Both the position numbers and the translations under genes were made by a program. A stretch of DNA of 64,000 nucleotides from Yersinia proxima (lineage in GTDB: Bacteria; Pseudomonadota; Gammaproteobacteria; Enterobacterales; Enterobacteriaceae), in contig NZ_CABHYG010000017.1 in assembly GCF_902170785.1 (NCBI RefSeq), forward strand, positions 434,001 to 498,000, read 5' to 3'. Below the pieces are notes generated by a model that ran no database searches, was not told the origin of the DNA, and saw only the letters and a list, made by a program, of their open reading frames with translations. Positions 29,629 to 38,111 of this stretch are shown in pieces. Position 1 is the stretch's first letter. Each line of letters begins with the position of its first letter.

Positions 29629-30324
29629 TTATTGCCCATAATAGGCATTTTTCCCGTGCTTGCGCAGGTAGTGTTTATCCAGCAATTGGGGCTGCATATC
29701 CCCCAATTGCGGGTTCAACTGGCGTGAGAAAATCCCCATATAAGCCAGTTCTTCTAGCACAACCGCATTGTGTACAGCATTATTAGCATCCGTTCCCCAG
29801 GCAAATGGCCCGTGTGAATTCACCAGAACGGCGGGCACATCTTCTGGCTTAATGCCTCTCTCAGCGAATGTCTCGACAATGACATTACCGGTTTCCCATT
29901 CATAACGGCCAGCTATCTCTTCTGGTGTCATCAGGCGGGTACAGGGGATTGCGCCATAGAAATAATCCGCATGCGTGGTGCCCCAGGCGGGTAAATCCAA
30001 ACCTGCCTGCGCCCAGATGGTGGCGTGGCGTGAATGCGTATGCACAATGCCGCCGATTTGAGGGAAATTAAGGTAAAGCACCCGGTGTGTGTCGGTGTCC
30101 GATGAAGGCTTCTTACTGCCCTCCACTACTTTGCCGGTTTCCAACTCCACCACCACCATGTCAGCCACCGTCATCACGTCATACTCAACGCCCGAAGGTT
30201 TAATCACCAGCAGGCCGCTTTGCCGATCAACAGCACTAACATTACCCCAGGTAAAAGTGACCAGATTATGGCGTGGCAGTGCCAGATTAGCAGCAAGCAC
30301 CTGCTGCTTCAGTTCGTTGAGCAT
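29629..30324 (-). CDS. araD: L-ribulose-5-phosphate 4-epimerase
   Basis: A 231-residue class II aldolase-fold enzyme, the same length as E. coli AraD, that makes D-xylulose-5-phosphate. The zinc-site segment [18 protein letters not shown] and [15 protein letters not shown] are intact, as is the C-terminal [18 protein letters not shown]. Sequence favours AraD over the UlaF/SgbE paralogues. It lies about 27 kb from araBA. An AraC-type half-site upstream (30382-30398) suggests it is still in the arabinose regulon. GGA before the ATG is the ribosome site. Confidence 0.92.
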   Translation of the reverse strand: MLNELKQQVLAANLALPRHNLVTFTWGNVSAVDRQSGLLVIKPSGVEYDVMTVADMVVVELETGKVVEGSKKPSSDTDTHRVLYLNFPQIGGIVHTHSRHATIWAQAGLDLPAWGTTHADYFYGAIPCTRLMTPEEIAGRYEWETGNVIVETFAERGIKPEDVPAVLVNSHGPFAWGTDANNAVHNAVVLEELAYMGIFSRQLNPQLGDMQPQLLDKHYLRKHGKNAYYGQ

Positions 30325-30381
30325 CGTCGTATCCTGAATAACTGAATTTATCTCATTTTCAGTGCCACAGGTGAGAACCGG

Positions 30382-30398
30382 TATGGGAGAAATAGCTA
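30382..30398 (-). promoter_or_regulatory. Candidate AraC-binding half-site before araD
   Basis: Read on the minus strand the sequence is TAGCTATTTCTCCCATA, which fits the araI1 half-site form TAGC-N7-TCCATA with one change. It is about 60-75 bases upstream of the araD start. A second, weaker half-site is not obvious at the expected 21-base distance. Confidence 0.5.
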
Positions 30399-30696
30399 TA
30401 AACTGCGTGCGGATTGGCTGGAAAGTGGAGTCTGAGAGATGGGCAACCCATATAATCTGTTTTTTTTGAGTACAGACAACGAGTTAATTGTGCCTGTGGC
30501 TTCAGATAAGCCTTAATTACCCCCCTGGGCGGGTCAAATTAGGACTATTTACCTATTAAATGAATTACAGGCAATTATACTAGATTCTATTGATGAAGAA
30601 ACCAGTTCTCAATATTAATTCCAAATTTAAATCAAAATGGCGTTTTTTATTCTAAGCACAAATGGAATAAGCTGACGCCTAATATTAATATAATAC

Positions 30697-30703
30697 CTAT
30701 ACT
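30697..30703 (+). promoter_or_regulatory. Candidate sigma-S-type -10 of osmB
   Basis: CTATACT matches the extended CTAYACT form favoured by sigma-S and lies 60 bases before the osmB start. E. coli osmB is sigma-S dependent; use of this site here is inferred. Confidence 0.45.
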
Positions 30704-30762
30704 GAGTAAGGTAAGTTTAATTCAGTATGGATTTGTACTTAGCCAACGTGAGGAAAATAATT

Positions 30763-30975
30763 ATGATGATCAATAAGAGATTTGCGACTGCCGCATTGGC
30801 ACTAACGCTGGCCCTATCACTATCCGCATGTTCCAACATGTCCAAACGTGACCGTAATACCGCAATTGGTGCCGGTGCTGGTGCAGTTGGCGGCGCAGTA
30901 TTGACTGGCAGTACCTTAGGGACGCTAGGCGGTGCTGCTATTGGTGGGGTTATTGGCCATCAGGTGGGCAAATAA
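30763..30975 (+). CDS. osmB: Osmotically inducible lipoprotein OsmB
   Basis: A 70-residue lipoprotein. The signal peptide ends in the lipobox LSAC (about residue 23), followed by the conserved SNMSKRDRNTAIGAGAG and the glycine-zipper stretch TLGGAAIGGVIGHQVGK. I chose ATG 30763 with AGGA eight bases upstream; 30766 is also possible. An inverted-repeat ERIC variant begins 14 bases after the stop and will be in the mRNA 3' end. Confidence 0.93.
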   Translation: MMINKRFATAALALTLALSLSACSNMSKRDRNTAIGAGAGAVGGAVLTGSTLGTLGGAAIGGVIGHQVGK

Positions 30976-30988
30976 ATCTCCCCGTTTT

Positions 30989-31092
30989 ACTTGGCGTTGC
31001 AGGGGTGTTAGCTACGCTCACTCACCCGAATCACTTACCTGTGTAAGCTCATCGGGATTCGTTTGCTTGCTGCCTACCTGCAACGCCAATTA
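30989..31092. repeat. Short ERIC variant with changed, matching ends after osmB
   Basis: The core GTTAGCTACGCTCACTC, CCCGAATCACTTAC / GTAAGCTCATCGGG and TGCTTGCTGCC is ERIC-like in inverse orientation, but the element is about 104 bases and its ends are TTGGCGTTGCAGG and CCTGCAACGCCAA, an exact 13-base inverted repeat replacing the usual TATACCC ends. Confidence 0.75.
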
Positions 31093-31112
31093 ATTAGGGG
31101 AGAACTGTTAAA

Positions 31113-31286
31113 TGAAACTCAGACTGCTGACAACTCCCAACGACTCGATCTTGTAAGGTGAGGACAGGTAGAAGAGTAAAGCGTCCGCGCCACGGATGGC
31201 GCGGCTCGAGCCCCCAGGGAAGGGTTTACGGCGTCTTTACGATCTACCTGTTTTCACCGCTACGGGCACTTTGTCATTAACCTCAA
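31113..31286 (+). repeat. YPAL-type element between osmB and yciH
   Basis: Second copy of the element at 22311-22480, with about nine in ten bases the same by eye (CTCAGACTGCTGACAAC, GACAGGTAGAAGAGTAAAGC, TTTACGGCGTCTTTACGATC, GGGCACTTTGTCATTAACCT). No clear flanking direct repeat here. It lies in the gap between convergent osmB and yciH. Confidence 0.75.
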
Positions 31287-31299
31287 CTATAAATTATTC

Positions 31300-31626
31300 T
31301 CAACCCCCCGCCAGTTTGACTTTCATCCCTTTGGCTTCGAGCAGTTGCTTAAGAAGATCGCGTTTATCTCCTTGAATTTCAATGATACCGTCTTTAATTG
31401 AGCCACCGCAGCCGCACTTCTTCTTCAATTCTGCTGCCAGTTTCTCTAGCATTTCATCACTGCCATCAATACCGGTAATCAAACACACGCCCTTGCCTTT
31501 GCGCCCACTGGTTTGACGCTGGATGCGAACAATACCATCGCCTTTAGGCCGTTGCGGTTTGACCTCGGGTTCAGTGATACGCCCGGTATCGGTTGAATAG
31601 ACCAAGCGGCTATTATCATGGCTCAT
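31300..31626 (-). CDS. yciH: SUI1/eIF1-like stress translation protein YciH
   Basis: A 108-residue protein with the SUI1 fold; [27 protein letters not shown] and the [17 protein letters not shown] segment match YciH. In E. coli it is a non-essential factor that affects translation initiation under stress. Its ATG overlaps the pyrF stop (ATGA), so the two are coupled, as in E. coli. Confidence 0.94.
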   Translation of the reverse strand: MSHDNSRLVYSTDTGRITEPEVKPQRPKGDGIVRIQRQTSGRKGKGVCLITGIDGSDEMLEKLAAELKKKCGCGGSIKDGIIEIQGDKRDLLKQLLEAKGMKVKLAGG

Positions 31627-32363
31627 TTTGCCCCCTTACCCAAAGAGGCCAGAATGTCGGTTAAGGTTTTTTCCGGATCAGGAGATTGGGTGATCGGACG
31701 CCCTATCACCATATAATCTACACCTGCCGCTACAGCTTGTTCTGGTGTCATAATACGGCGCTGATCGCCAGCATCACTGCCCTCTGGGCGAATCCCCGGT
31801 GTCACTAGTTTGAAATCCTCGCCACACACCTGCTTTAAGCGCACAGCTTCGTGGGCAGAACACACTACGCCATCTAAACCGCAATCCCAGGTTAATTTTG
31901 CCAACCGCTCTGCATGTTCAGCTGGGGTGATATTAATACCAATATCACGTAAATCCTCGCCATCCATGCTGGTTAGCACCGTCACGGCAATCAGTAATGG
32001 TGCTTGTTGGCCAAAGGGTAATAACGCTTCTTTTGCTGCGGTCATCATGCGCATCCCCCCAGTGGCATGGACATTTACCATCCACACACCCAGTTCCGCC
32101 GCCGCCGCAACCGCACGGGCGGTAGTGTTAGGAATATCGTGGAATTTCAAATCCAGAAAGACCTCAAAACCGCGCTGATGCAGGTCTCGAACAAGTTGCG
32201 GGCCATATAAAGTAAACATCTCTTTGCCTACTTTTAATCGGCAATCTCGTGGGTTAACACGATCAGCAAAAGCTAACGCCGCGTCTTTATTGGCATAATC
32301 CAGTGCAACAACGATCGGGGAAGATATTGAGCCACTGTTATTAGTTTTAGTTGCAGACGTCAT
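31623..32363 (-). CDS. pyrF: Orotidine-5'-phosphate decarboxylase
   Basis: A 246-residue TIM-barrel enzyme that makes UMP, the last step of de novo pyrimidine synthesis. The catalytic Asp-Lys array [10 protein letters not shown] and the phosphate-binding [16 protein letters not shown] and VIGRPITQS blocks are intact. I chose ATG 32363 with AGG seven bases upstream over a TTG two codons earlier. In E. coli pyrF is downstream of lapAB; here 3.3 kb of other genes intervene, so it needs its own promoter. Confidence 0.95.
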   Translation of the reverse strand: MTSATKTNNSGSISSPIVVALDYANKDAALAFADRVNPRDCRLKVGKEMFTLYGPQLVRDLHQRGFEVFLDLKFHDIPNTTARAVAAAAELGVWMVNVHATGGMRMMTAAKEALLPFGQQAPLLIAVTVLTSMDGEDLRDIGINITPAEHAERLAKLTWDCGLDGVVCSAHEAVRLKQVCGEDFKLVTPGIRPEGSDAGDQRRIMTPEQAVAAGVDYMVIGRPITQSPDPEKTLTDILASLGKGAK

Positions 32364-32713
32364 TTTCAAGCCTTTTTCAGTCAGTTAGTCATGATAACAG
32401 CAACATTCTACAGGGTGTGTCACTGAAATTACAGCAGTCGGCAGTGTGAGTTTAGCCACCCTTTGTCAGGCTTCTTCTGGTTACGTAGATTTATGCAAAA
32501 GCAGGCGTACTTCTTATACCCGCAGTTAAGTAAAAAAGTTTCAAGAAACGTAAAATGTCATTCGAATTTTTTGATGATAAAAATCAATTTTTTGTGATTT
32601 TATTTAAACAACCCTGCGCTATGATGCACTCCATCGCCAGACATTGATTGTCTATATCATGATTTAAATAATGATTTATTATTTAAATGGTAAATAAGTA
32701 ACAGGAGTTTCAC
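32364..32713. other. Divergent region between pyrF and the BhsA-like gene
   Basis: About 350 bases with the promoters of both genes. An extended -10-like TATGAT at 32620-32625 may serve the rightward gene, but no good -35 is at the right distance. No repeat or operator recognised. Confidence 0.4.
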
Positions 32714-32974
32714 ATGAAAAATATTAAATATATTGTCCCTGCTTTGGCCCTTTCTTTGGCTTCATTTGCCAGTGTTGCTGCCACACAGATCCAGCATGCC
32801 CCTGCAACAGGCTCGAATGAGATTGGCATCGTTGCCGCCAGCAATGCCGGAACATTAACTGAATTAGAGAACGCACTGGCGAAAAAAGCAGATGAAGCCG
32901 GCGCAACCTCATACCTGATTACCTCTGCAACCGGCAACAACAAATTGCACGGTACGGCGATCATTTATCGCTAA
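32714..32974 (+). CDS. YhcN/BhsA/McbA-family periplasmic stress protein (DUF1471)
   Basis: An 86-residue secreted protein. Signal peptide at about 1-22 (PALALSLASFASVAA), then a DUF1471 domain with SNAGTLTELENALAKKADEAGA and the C-terminal LHGTAIIYR typical of YhcN, BhsA and McbA. These proteins are linked to acid, peroxide or biofilm stress; which one this corresponds to is not clear. AGGAG is at good spacing before the ATG and a strong hairpin follows. Confidence 0.85.
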   Translation: MKNIKYIVPALALSLASFASVAATQIQHAPATGSNEIGIVAASNAGTLTELENALAKKADEAGATSYLITSATGNNKLHGTAIIYR

Positions 32975-32985
32975 TAGGTGACGAA

Positions 32986-33015
32986 GGGGAAAGGTGGTTT
33001 CAGCCACTTTTCCCC
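32986..33015 (+). terminator. Hairpin after the BhsA-like gene
   Basis: GGGGAAAGGTGG and CCACTTTTCCCC form a twelve-base stem (one G-U pair) with a six-base loop. No T-run follows on the plus strand. It lies between convergent genes. Confidence 0.55.
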
Positions 33016-33051
33016 GCGAGTAAAATTCTGTTCCCCAGGACGGAAACAAAC

Positions 33052-34254
33052 TCAACTTTTCCCGGCGCTGTGTACTGCTTTGCGCGCCGGGAGGTTGAGG
33101 ATCAGATGTGTAATGATGCCACCGACCAGCCCCCAAAACGCAGAACCAACCCCCAACAATGTCACGCCAGAAGCGGTTATCAAAAACGTGATAATTGCTG
33201 CATCACGCTGACGTTCATTTTCCAGCGCACGATACAAACTACCCGCAATGGTGCCAAGTAAGGCCAGACCGGCAATAGTGTGGATAAGCGCGACCGGCAG
33301 TGCGGTAAACACCATACCGATTGATCCACCAAACACACCGGCGATCAGATAGAAGAACCCGGCAGCGACCGCCGCCATATAACGTTTTTTCGGATCAAGA
33401 TGGATATCTTGCCCCATGCAGATCGCCGCAGTAATCGCCGCAATACAGACGGTAAAACCACCAAACGGCGCTAAAACCAGTGCGGTCAGTGCTGTCCATG
33501 AAATCAGGGGGGAAACAGGTAGATTGTAACCATGCGCTTTCAATGTGGCGATACCCGGCGCATTTTGTGAGGCCATTGTCACCACGAAAAACGGAACACC
33601 GATGCCGAGAAGAGTTGAAATCGTGAAATGTGGCATGACAAAGACGGGGGTGGCAAAAATCAACGTCTGGCCGTGCAGCGCAATATTACCCTGTAATCCG
33701 GCCACCATCAGCCCGGCGACCAGTGCCAGAACAATCGCATAGCGCGAAAGGGTTCGTTTTACTAGTAGATACACCAGACACATGGTGCCAGCTAGCGCGA
33801 AATCACTTTGTAACGAGGTAAAAGCATCCAAGCCAAACCGCAACAAAATCCCGCCTAACATCGCCGCCGACAGTGCCTGAGGAATATAATGCATCAGTCT
33901 GGCGAATAAGCCGGTCACGCCACACAGCAAAATAAGCCCGGTGGCAAACACAAACACCCCAATAGCTTCATTGATCGATGTACCGGGCAAGCTGGTCACC
34001 AGTAACGCAGCACCCGGTGTTGACCAGGCAGTGACTACTGGCGTGCGGTAATAGAGCGATAAACCTATGCTAGTCACCCCCATTCCCAGCCCAAGCATAC
34101 TCAGCCAACCACCGATTTGTGCCACACTGGCACCTGCTGCCTCCGCTGCCTGAAAAATTATTGCCGCTGAACTGGTATAGCCGACCAGGACAGCGACAAA
34201 TCCGGCGATAACCGCAGAAAAAGTTAAATCTTGCAAACGGAAACGCGATGCCAT
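33052..34254 (-). CDS. BenE-family benzoate/proton symporter, YdcO-like
   Basis: A 400-residue inner membrane protein with 11-12 hydrophobic segments. Conserved BenE blocks include AWSTPGAALLVTSLPG, PFFVVTMASQNAPGIATLKAHG and APFGGFTVCIAAITAAICMG. It resembles E. coli YdcO, whose gene is also paired divergently with the SutR-type regulator gene. The actual substrate is unproven. AGAAGGA is nine bases before the ATG. Confidence 0.88.
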   Translation of the reverse strand: MASRFRLQDLTFSAVIAGFVAVLVGYTSSAAIIFQAAEAAGASVAQIGGWLSMLGLGMGVTSIGLSLYYRTPVVTAWSTPGAALLVTSLPGTSINEAIGVFVFATGLILLCGVTGLFARLMHYIPQALSAAMLGGILLRFGLDAFTSLQSDFALAGTMCLVYLLVKRTLSRYAIVLALVAGLMVAGLQGNIALHGQTLIFATPVFVMPHFTISTLLGIGVPFFVVTMASQNAPGIATLKAHGYNLPVSPLISWTALTALVLAPFGGFTVCIAAITAAICMGQDIHLDPKKRYMAAVAAGFFYLIAGVFGGSIGMVFTALPVALIHTIAGLALLGTIAGSLYRALENERQRDAAIITFLITASGVTLLGVGSAFWGLVGGIITHLILNLPARKAVHSAGKS

Positions 34255-34298
34255 CGGGGAAAATCCTTCTGATTATCGAACGCGAGCAGTATGCTATT

Positions 34299-34354
34299 GT
34301 GCGTTATAACGTACATCTATTGTATTCAACATATCACCGTGCGTTATAACGCAC
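34299..34354. promoter_or_regulatory. Two palindromic operators between benE and the SutR-like gene
   Basis: GTGCGTTATAACGTAC (34299-34314) and GTGCGTTATAACGCAC (34339-34354, a perfect palindrome) are spaced 40 bases apart, about four helical turns. They lie in the 155-base divergent gap. The regulator encoded at 34410 is the natural candidate to bind them. Confidence 0.7.
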
Positions 34355-34409
34355 AAATGTGTTCGATAAAGAATTGTGTTCGATAAAGAGTCACGCTGAA
34401 GGAGTCAAG

Positions 34410-34976
34410 ATGAAGGAACTCGCCCACCATATTGGCAGCCAACTGAAAAACGTGCGCCGCGAACGAGGCTGGAGTTTGAGCCAGACGGCGGAGCAAACCG
34501 GCGTCAGTAAAGCGATGCTAGGGCAAATTGAACGCGGCGAATCCAGCCCGACAGTGGCGACGCTGTGGAAAATCGCCAGCGGCCTGAACGTCTCTTTCTC
34601 ACAATTTCTTGAAACACCGCCTGCGCAATCTGCTGCACTGCACCGTCATGGCTTACTCACCACATTCAATAGCGAAACATCGGGAATGCGCGTCGTCCCC
34701 CTGTTTCCTTATGACGCCACACTGCGCATGGATATGTTTGTTATCGACCTCGCACCGGGTGGATGCAGTGAGTCAACGCCACACGAAGCCGGCGTGATTG
34801 AACATGTGATTGTTATTGAAGGGGAACTGATACTCACCGTCGATGGCGTGACCCGAACTCTGACCACCGGTGAGGCGCTACGATTTGCGGCTGATTGCCC
34901 GCACAGCTATCGCAATGAAAGCGGCCATTCTGTGCGCTTCCACGACCTGATACATTATCCACACAGTCGCCCGTAA
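34410..34976 (+). CDS. sutR: XRE-cupin transcription regulator, SutR (YdcN)-like
   Basis: A 188-residue regulator with an N-terminal helix-turn-helix (about 12-66, WSLSQTAEQTGVSKAMLGQIERGESSP) and a C-terminal cupin domain (about 105-180, HEAGVIEHVIVIEGELILTV). E. coli SutR has the same layout and the same divergent BenE-type partner and affects sulfur-use genes. I chose ATG 34410 because AAGGAG is five bases upstream; longer in-frame readings begin inside the operator region. Confidence 0.82.
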   Translation: MKELAHHIGSQLKNVRRERGWSLSQTAEQTGVSKAMLGQIERGESSPTVATLWKIASGLNVSFSQFLETPPAQSAALHRHGLLTTFNSETSGMRVVPLFPYDATLRMDMFVIDLAPGGCSESTPHEAGVIEHVIVIEGELILTVDGVTRTLTTGEALRFAADCPHSYRNESGHSVRFHDLIHYPHSRP

Positions 34977-34991
34977 CCTGCATATTTCTCC

Positions 34992-35022
34992 GGCGTAACT
35001 GGCCTTTCACGTCGGTTACGCC
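34992..35022 (+). terminator. Hairpin after the SutR-like gene
   Basis: GGCGTAAC and GTTACGCC form an eight-base stem with a 15-base loop, 16 bases after the stop. No T-run follows, so it is only a candidate terminator. Confidence 0.4.
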
Positions 35023-35178
35023 AAACCATAATCCTCCATCACTTCAGGTCACCTAATCTTCTGCGCATTGTCTATTTCTGAAACCGCCAATGTGAATTTT
35101 TTGTGACAATTGTGTTATCCCCTAGACAGTTTCACTTCCCTCGCTTAGCTTGGTATTTTCCCCTAAGTTGAAGGTTAT

Positions 35179-35469
35179 ATGATGAGCGAAATATCTACCT
35201 TAACCATTAAAATCCCTCTGGAATTAAAAGAGAAAATTAAAGCTGCCGCCTTAGAAAAACAGTTTTCTCTCAGCACCGAAGTCTGCGAAAGATTAGAAAA
35301 AAGTTTTGCGGTTGATGTTAAAAACGGTAAGAGCGGCCATAAAGATGCCAAATTGCATCACAGCGAGATTGATAACCAAGGCGTAGAAGAAATTTCAGAA
35401 CAGCCGTTAAGCCAGAAAGAATTGAAGAAACTGCGCCAATTGCTAAAAGCGCCGCAGAAGAAAAAATAG
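35179..35469 (+). CDS. Small ribbon-helix-helix-like protein
   Basis: A 96-residue basic protein. Residues about 6-45 (TLTIKIPLELKEKIKAAALEK then FSLSTEVCERLEKSF) look like an Arc/TraY-type ribbon-helix-helix DNA-binding domain; the rest is charged and probably disordered, ending in a Lys-rich tail. AAGG precedes the start; two ATGs in tandem are possible. It stands alone with no toxin partner next to it. Target unknown. Confidence 0.7.
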   Translation: MMSEISTLTIKIPLELKEKIKAAALEKQFSLSTEVCERLEKSFAVDVKNGKSGHKDAKLHHSEIDNQGVEEISEQPLSQKELKKLRQLLKAPQKKK

Positions 35470-35493
35470 ATCATTTCATCGTAATACAGTATC

Positions 35494-35620
35494 TATACCC
35501 TAGATAATTCGAGTTGCAGGAAGGCGGTAACTGAGCGAATCCTCAGGAGCTTACACAAGTAAGTGACTGGGGTGAACGAAAGCAGCCAACACACATGCAG
35601 CTTGAAGTATGACGGGTATA
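35494..35620. repeat. Canonical 127-base ERIC element
   Basis: The most typical ERIC in the window: TATACCCTAGATAATTCGAG at one end, TGCAGGAAGGCGGTAACTG, central AATCCTCAGGAGCTTACACA / AGTAAGTGACTGGGGTGAAC, and GCAGCTTGAAGTATGACGGG plus TATA at the other end. It lies between the ribbon-helix-helix gene and the end of lapB. Confidence 0.95.
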
Positions 35621-35666
35621 TCTGTCGGGTGATTCAATTCACCCGATATCCCTGAATAACCCACAC

Positions 35667-36836
35667 TTATTGACCATCCAACCCTCTAATAGGCTTAACA
35701 GACGCCCAAGCACGGCAAGATGGGCAATGCCAATAGAGTGAGTGCGCGGTAAAACCACACTTGTGGCAGCGATAACGCGGTTTGGTACGGATTTGCTCGC
35801 CAACCATATCGCGCAACAACAGTAAGCTCTCTTTCGCCCGCCCTTCTTCGGCATCTGCCAGATGATAGTCCATCAAACGATAGAAAACACGCATGGTTGG
35901 ATGGCGTTGCAATTGGCGATTAATATAAGTTTGCGCCACATCACGGCCTTCTTGCTGTTCAAGAATTTCCGCCAACATTAACTCAGCCGCCGCGCCAGTG
36001 TTATCTTCAACACAGCGTTTCAGGAAATTAGCCCAGGCTTCGGGTTGCTGTAGGTGTTGATAGCATTCACTCAGCATCGGCAATGCTTCACTGACCACTT
36101 CTTTATCTTGCACTAACACGCGTTCCAGCGCTTCTACGCCTTTCGCATACTCACCCTTGGCCAGATACACCCGACCTTGCATAATGGACACTCTGGCGCA
36201 TTGCTTGTCTGCTGAGGCTGCTTTCTTCAACAGGCCCATTGCCTTGTCGAGGTCATCACTTCCCATGGCTTGCAGTGCCAATTCACAATAAAAGTGGGCA
36301 ATTTCCAGTCGCTGATTCTCTTTCCCCATCTTGACCAGTTTTTCTGCCACTTCGATGGCATTATTCCAATCACTGGTCGCCTGGTGGATAACCAATAACT
36401 GTTGTAATGCGCCAAGCCGGAAATCTTGCTCTTCAACCAATTGGTTGAACATATCCTCCGCCCTGTCATATAAACCAGCCGCCATATAATCGCGCCCCAA
36501 TTGCTGGATCGCCAACAGACGTTGTTCAAAAGTCAGAGAGGCACTTTCCATCAAGGCTTGATGAATGCGGATAGCGCGGTCAACTTCACCACGAGAGCGG
36601 AACAAATTACCCAACGTCAGATGTGCTTCAACTGTTGAACTGTCTTCTTTCAGCATTTCAAGAAACAGATCAACCGCTTTGTCTTGCTGGTTTGAGAGAA
36701 GGAAGTTAACCCCGGCCACATATTCACGAGACAAGCGGTTAGCATCCTGCTGCTTATCCTGCTGAGCACTTCTGCGCCCCATATACCAACCATAGGCGGC
36801 AGCGACTGGTAACAGCAGAAACAGCATTTCTAACAT
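35667..36836 (-). CDS. lapB: Lipopolysaccharide assembly protein B (TPR/rubredoxin)
   Basis: A 389-residue inner-membrane-anchored protein that controls LpxC turnover with FtsH and so balances lipopolysaccharide synthesis. N-terminal membrane helix at about 2-20, TPR repeats through about 350, and a rubredoxin-like metal site (CHKCGF ... CPSCRAW) at the C-terminus. It follows lapA after six bases. Length matches E. coli LapB (YciM). Confidence 0.96.
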   Translation of the reverse strand: MLEMLFLLLPVAAAYGWYMGRRSAQQDKQQDANRLSREYVAGVNFLLSNQQDKAVDLFLEMLKEDSSTVEAHLTLGNLFRSRGEVDRAIRIHQALMESASLTFEQRLLAIQQLGRDYMAAGLYDRAEDMFNQLVEEQDFRLGALQQLLVIHQATSDWNNAIEVAEKLVKMGKENQRLEIAHFYCELALQAMGSDDLDKAMGLLKKAASADKQCARVSIMQGRVYLAKGEYAKGVEALERVLVQDKEVVSEALPMLSECYQHLQQPEAWANFLKRCVEDNTGAAAELMLAEILEQQEGRDVAQTYINRQLQRHPTMRVFYRLMDYHLADAEEGRAKESLLLLRDMVGEQIRTKPRYRCHKCGFTAHSLYWHCPSCRAWASVKPIRGLDGQ

Positions 36837-36842
36837 AGAAAA

Positions 36843-37154
36843 TTATTCCTTGCTGACGGCAGGTGTGGATGCAGTCGCACTGGGTTCAATCGGTAGCTCT
36901 TGCTGCGATTCAAGGCGTTTAATTTTCCGTTCTGCGCGCCCCAATAAAATGCGAACCCGCAGATAAAAAAGTCCACAAATAATCCACCCCAGAACCAAAC
37001 CGGCGGCAAACAGCGTTGCTAACAAGGTAGAGACCCGATATTCGCCCTGAGCCAATAAATAATTGAAGGTAACGACCTGATCGTTATTTGCTCCGAGCGT
37101 GACTGATATCACGAAAATGACGAGCACTAACAAAAAAATCAGCAAATATTTCAC
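36843..37154 (-). CDS. lapA: Lipopolysaccharide assembly protein A
   Basis: A 103-residue membrane protein with two helices (about 3-22 and 43-66) and a short coiled coil, matching E. coli LapA (YciS). I chose GTG 37154 (giving the MKYLLIFLLV start) because AGGA is six bases upstream and it aligns with E. coli; a TTG eight codons earlier is less likely. lapB follows immediately. Confidence 0.92.
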   Translation of the reverse strand: MKYLLIFLLVLVIFVISVTLGANNDQVVTFNYLLAQGEYRVSTLLATLFAAGLVLGWIICGLFYLRVRILLGRAERKIKRLESQQELPIEPSATASTPAVSKE

Positions 37155-37349
37155 GTTTTTTCCTAAAGGCCGAATCAACCTGATGAATTATGCCAAAAAT
37201 GTGGCGTCCTTACTCAACAAATTAGCACTTCCTTGCCCCGCAAAGAAACCCTGCACCAAGATAAAGCGCCAAACTGATGCTCAATAGAGATTATTTTAAG
37301 CAACTTAATTGCGGATACTTAATGGCAAATAATAATTAATCGCCTCATT

Positions 37350-38111
37350 TTAGTCATGATCGCGTTTTTCAATCTCATGCTCTTCTTGCGGCGGAATATT
37401 CAACGAGCCAAACCATCGCTGCACCAAACTGCATACCATCGCAACTAACAATCCGCTAATTATCGTGGCGGCCATCAGATCGCCAGGCCAATGCATACCT
37501 AACACCAGACGGCTCATCATGACCCCCTGCGCCCAGAACATCAGTAAAATAACCGTTTTATAATGTCGCCGTGGCCATAACAAACCGACGGCCAATAATG
37601 CCCAACTGGCGGCAAAAACCGTGTGGCCGGAAGGAAAAGCAAAGCCAGTTTCAAACTGCCAATGGCTGCTCAACCACGATGGGATTGCAGATTGATTCTG
37701 CAACTGCTGTTTAATCAATTCGCTGCGCTCGGCGCGAGGTAAAGAATAGAAAAAATGGTTATCGATATGATGCTCGGCTTCAAGCCACACCACAAATGGC
37801 CGTGGCTCCTGTACCTGTTCTTTAATCAGCGATTTCACTCCCTGGCCCACAACAATAACCACGCCCAATATAACCAACAACCCAATAGCCGGTTTGAGTC
37901 GAAAGCGCAGGCACCATAAAAACCAGCCCCCCAGTAGCACGCTGGTGAGGATGCCCCACGGCGCAGTAACGGTTTCTGTTACCCAAAACAACCCTTTTAA
38001 CCAGCTTTCAGCCCTCCCCGGCTGCCACTGCCAACCGGAAAGCCAAATGACAAAGGTTGGCAGCAGCAAAATAAGTGCTCCCAGAGTAATGCGTTTTGCT
38101 ATATTCCACAT
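37350..38111 (-). CDS. pgpB: Phosphatidylglycerophosphatase B
   Basis: A 253-residue PAP2-type membrane phosphatase acting on phosphatidylglycerophosphate and undecaprenyl pyrophosphate. The three PAP2 motifs are visible: K-x6-RP (KEQVQEPRP), PSGH and SR-x5-H-x3-D (SRLVLGMHWPGD). About six membrane helices. Same neighbours (ribA upstream, lapA downstream) as in E. coli. Confidence 0.95.
   Translation of the reverse strand: MWNIAKRITLGALILLLPTFVIWLSGWQWQPGRAESWLKGLFWVTETVTAPWGILTSVLLGGWFLWCLRFRLKPAIGLLVILGVVIVVGQGVKSLIKEQVQEPRPFVVWLEAEHHIDNHFFYSLPRAERSELIKQQLQNQSAIPSWLSSHWQFETGFAFPSGHTVFAASWALLAVGLLWPRRHYKTVILLMFWAQGVMMSRLVLGMHWPGDLMAATIISGLLVAMVCSLVQRWFGSLNIPPQEEHEIEKRDHD

Larger units (their letters stand above)
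30325..30762. other. Divergent regulatory region between araD and osmB
   Basis: The 438-base gap holds the araD promoter side (with the AraC-like site and an ATGGG/CCCAT inverted repeat at 30439-30451) and the osmB promoter side. The region 30540-30720 is AT-rich. A 25-codon frame at 30439-30516 is not supported as a gene. Confidence 0.45.

Noticed and set aside
30439-30516. 25-codon frame between araD and osmB
   Set aside because: Weak ribosome site, lies in a regulatory region, no known homologue.
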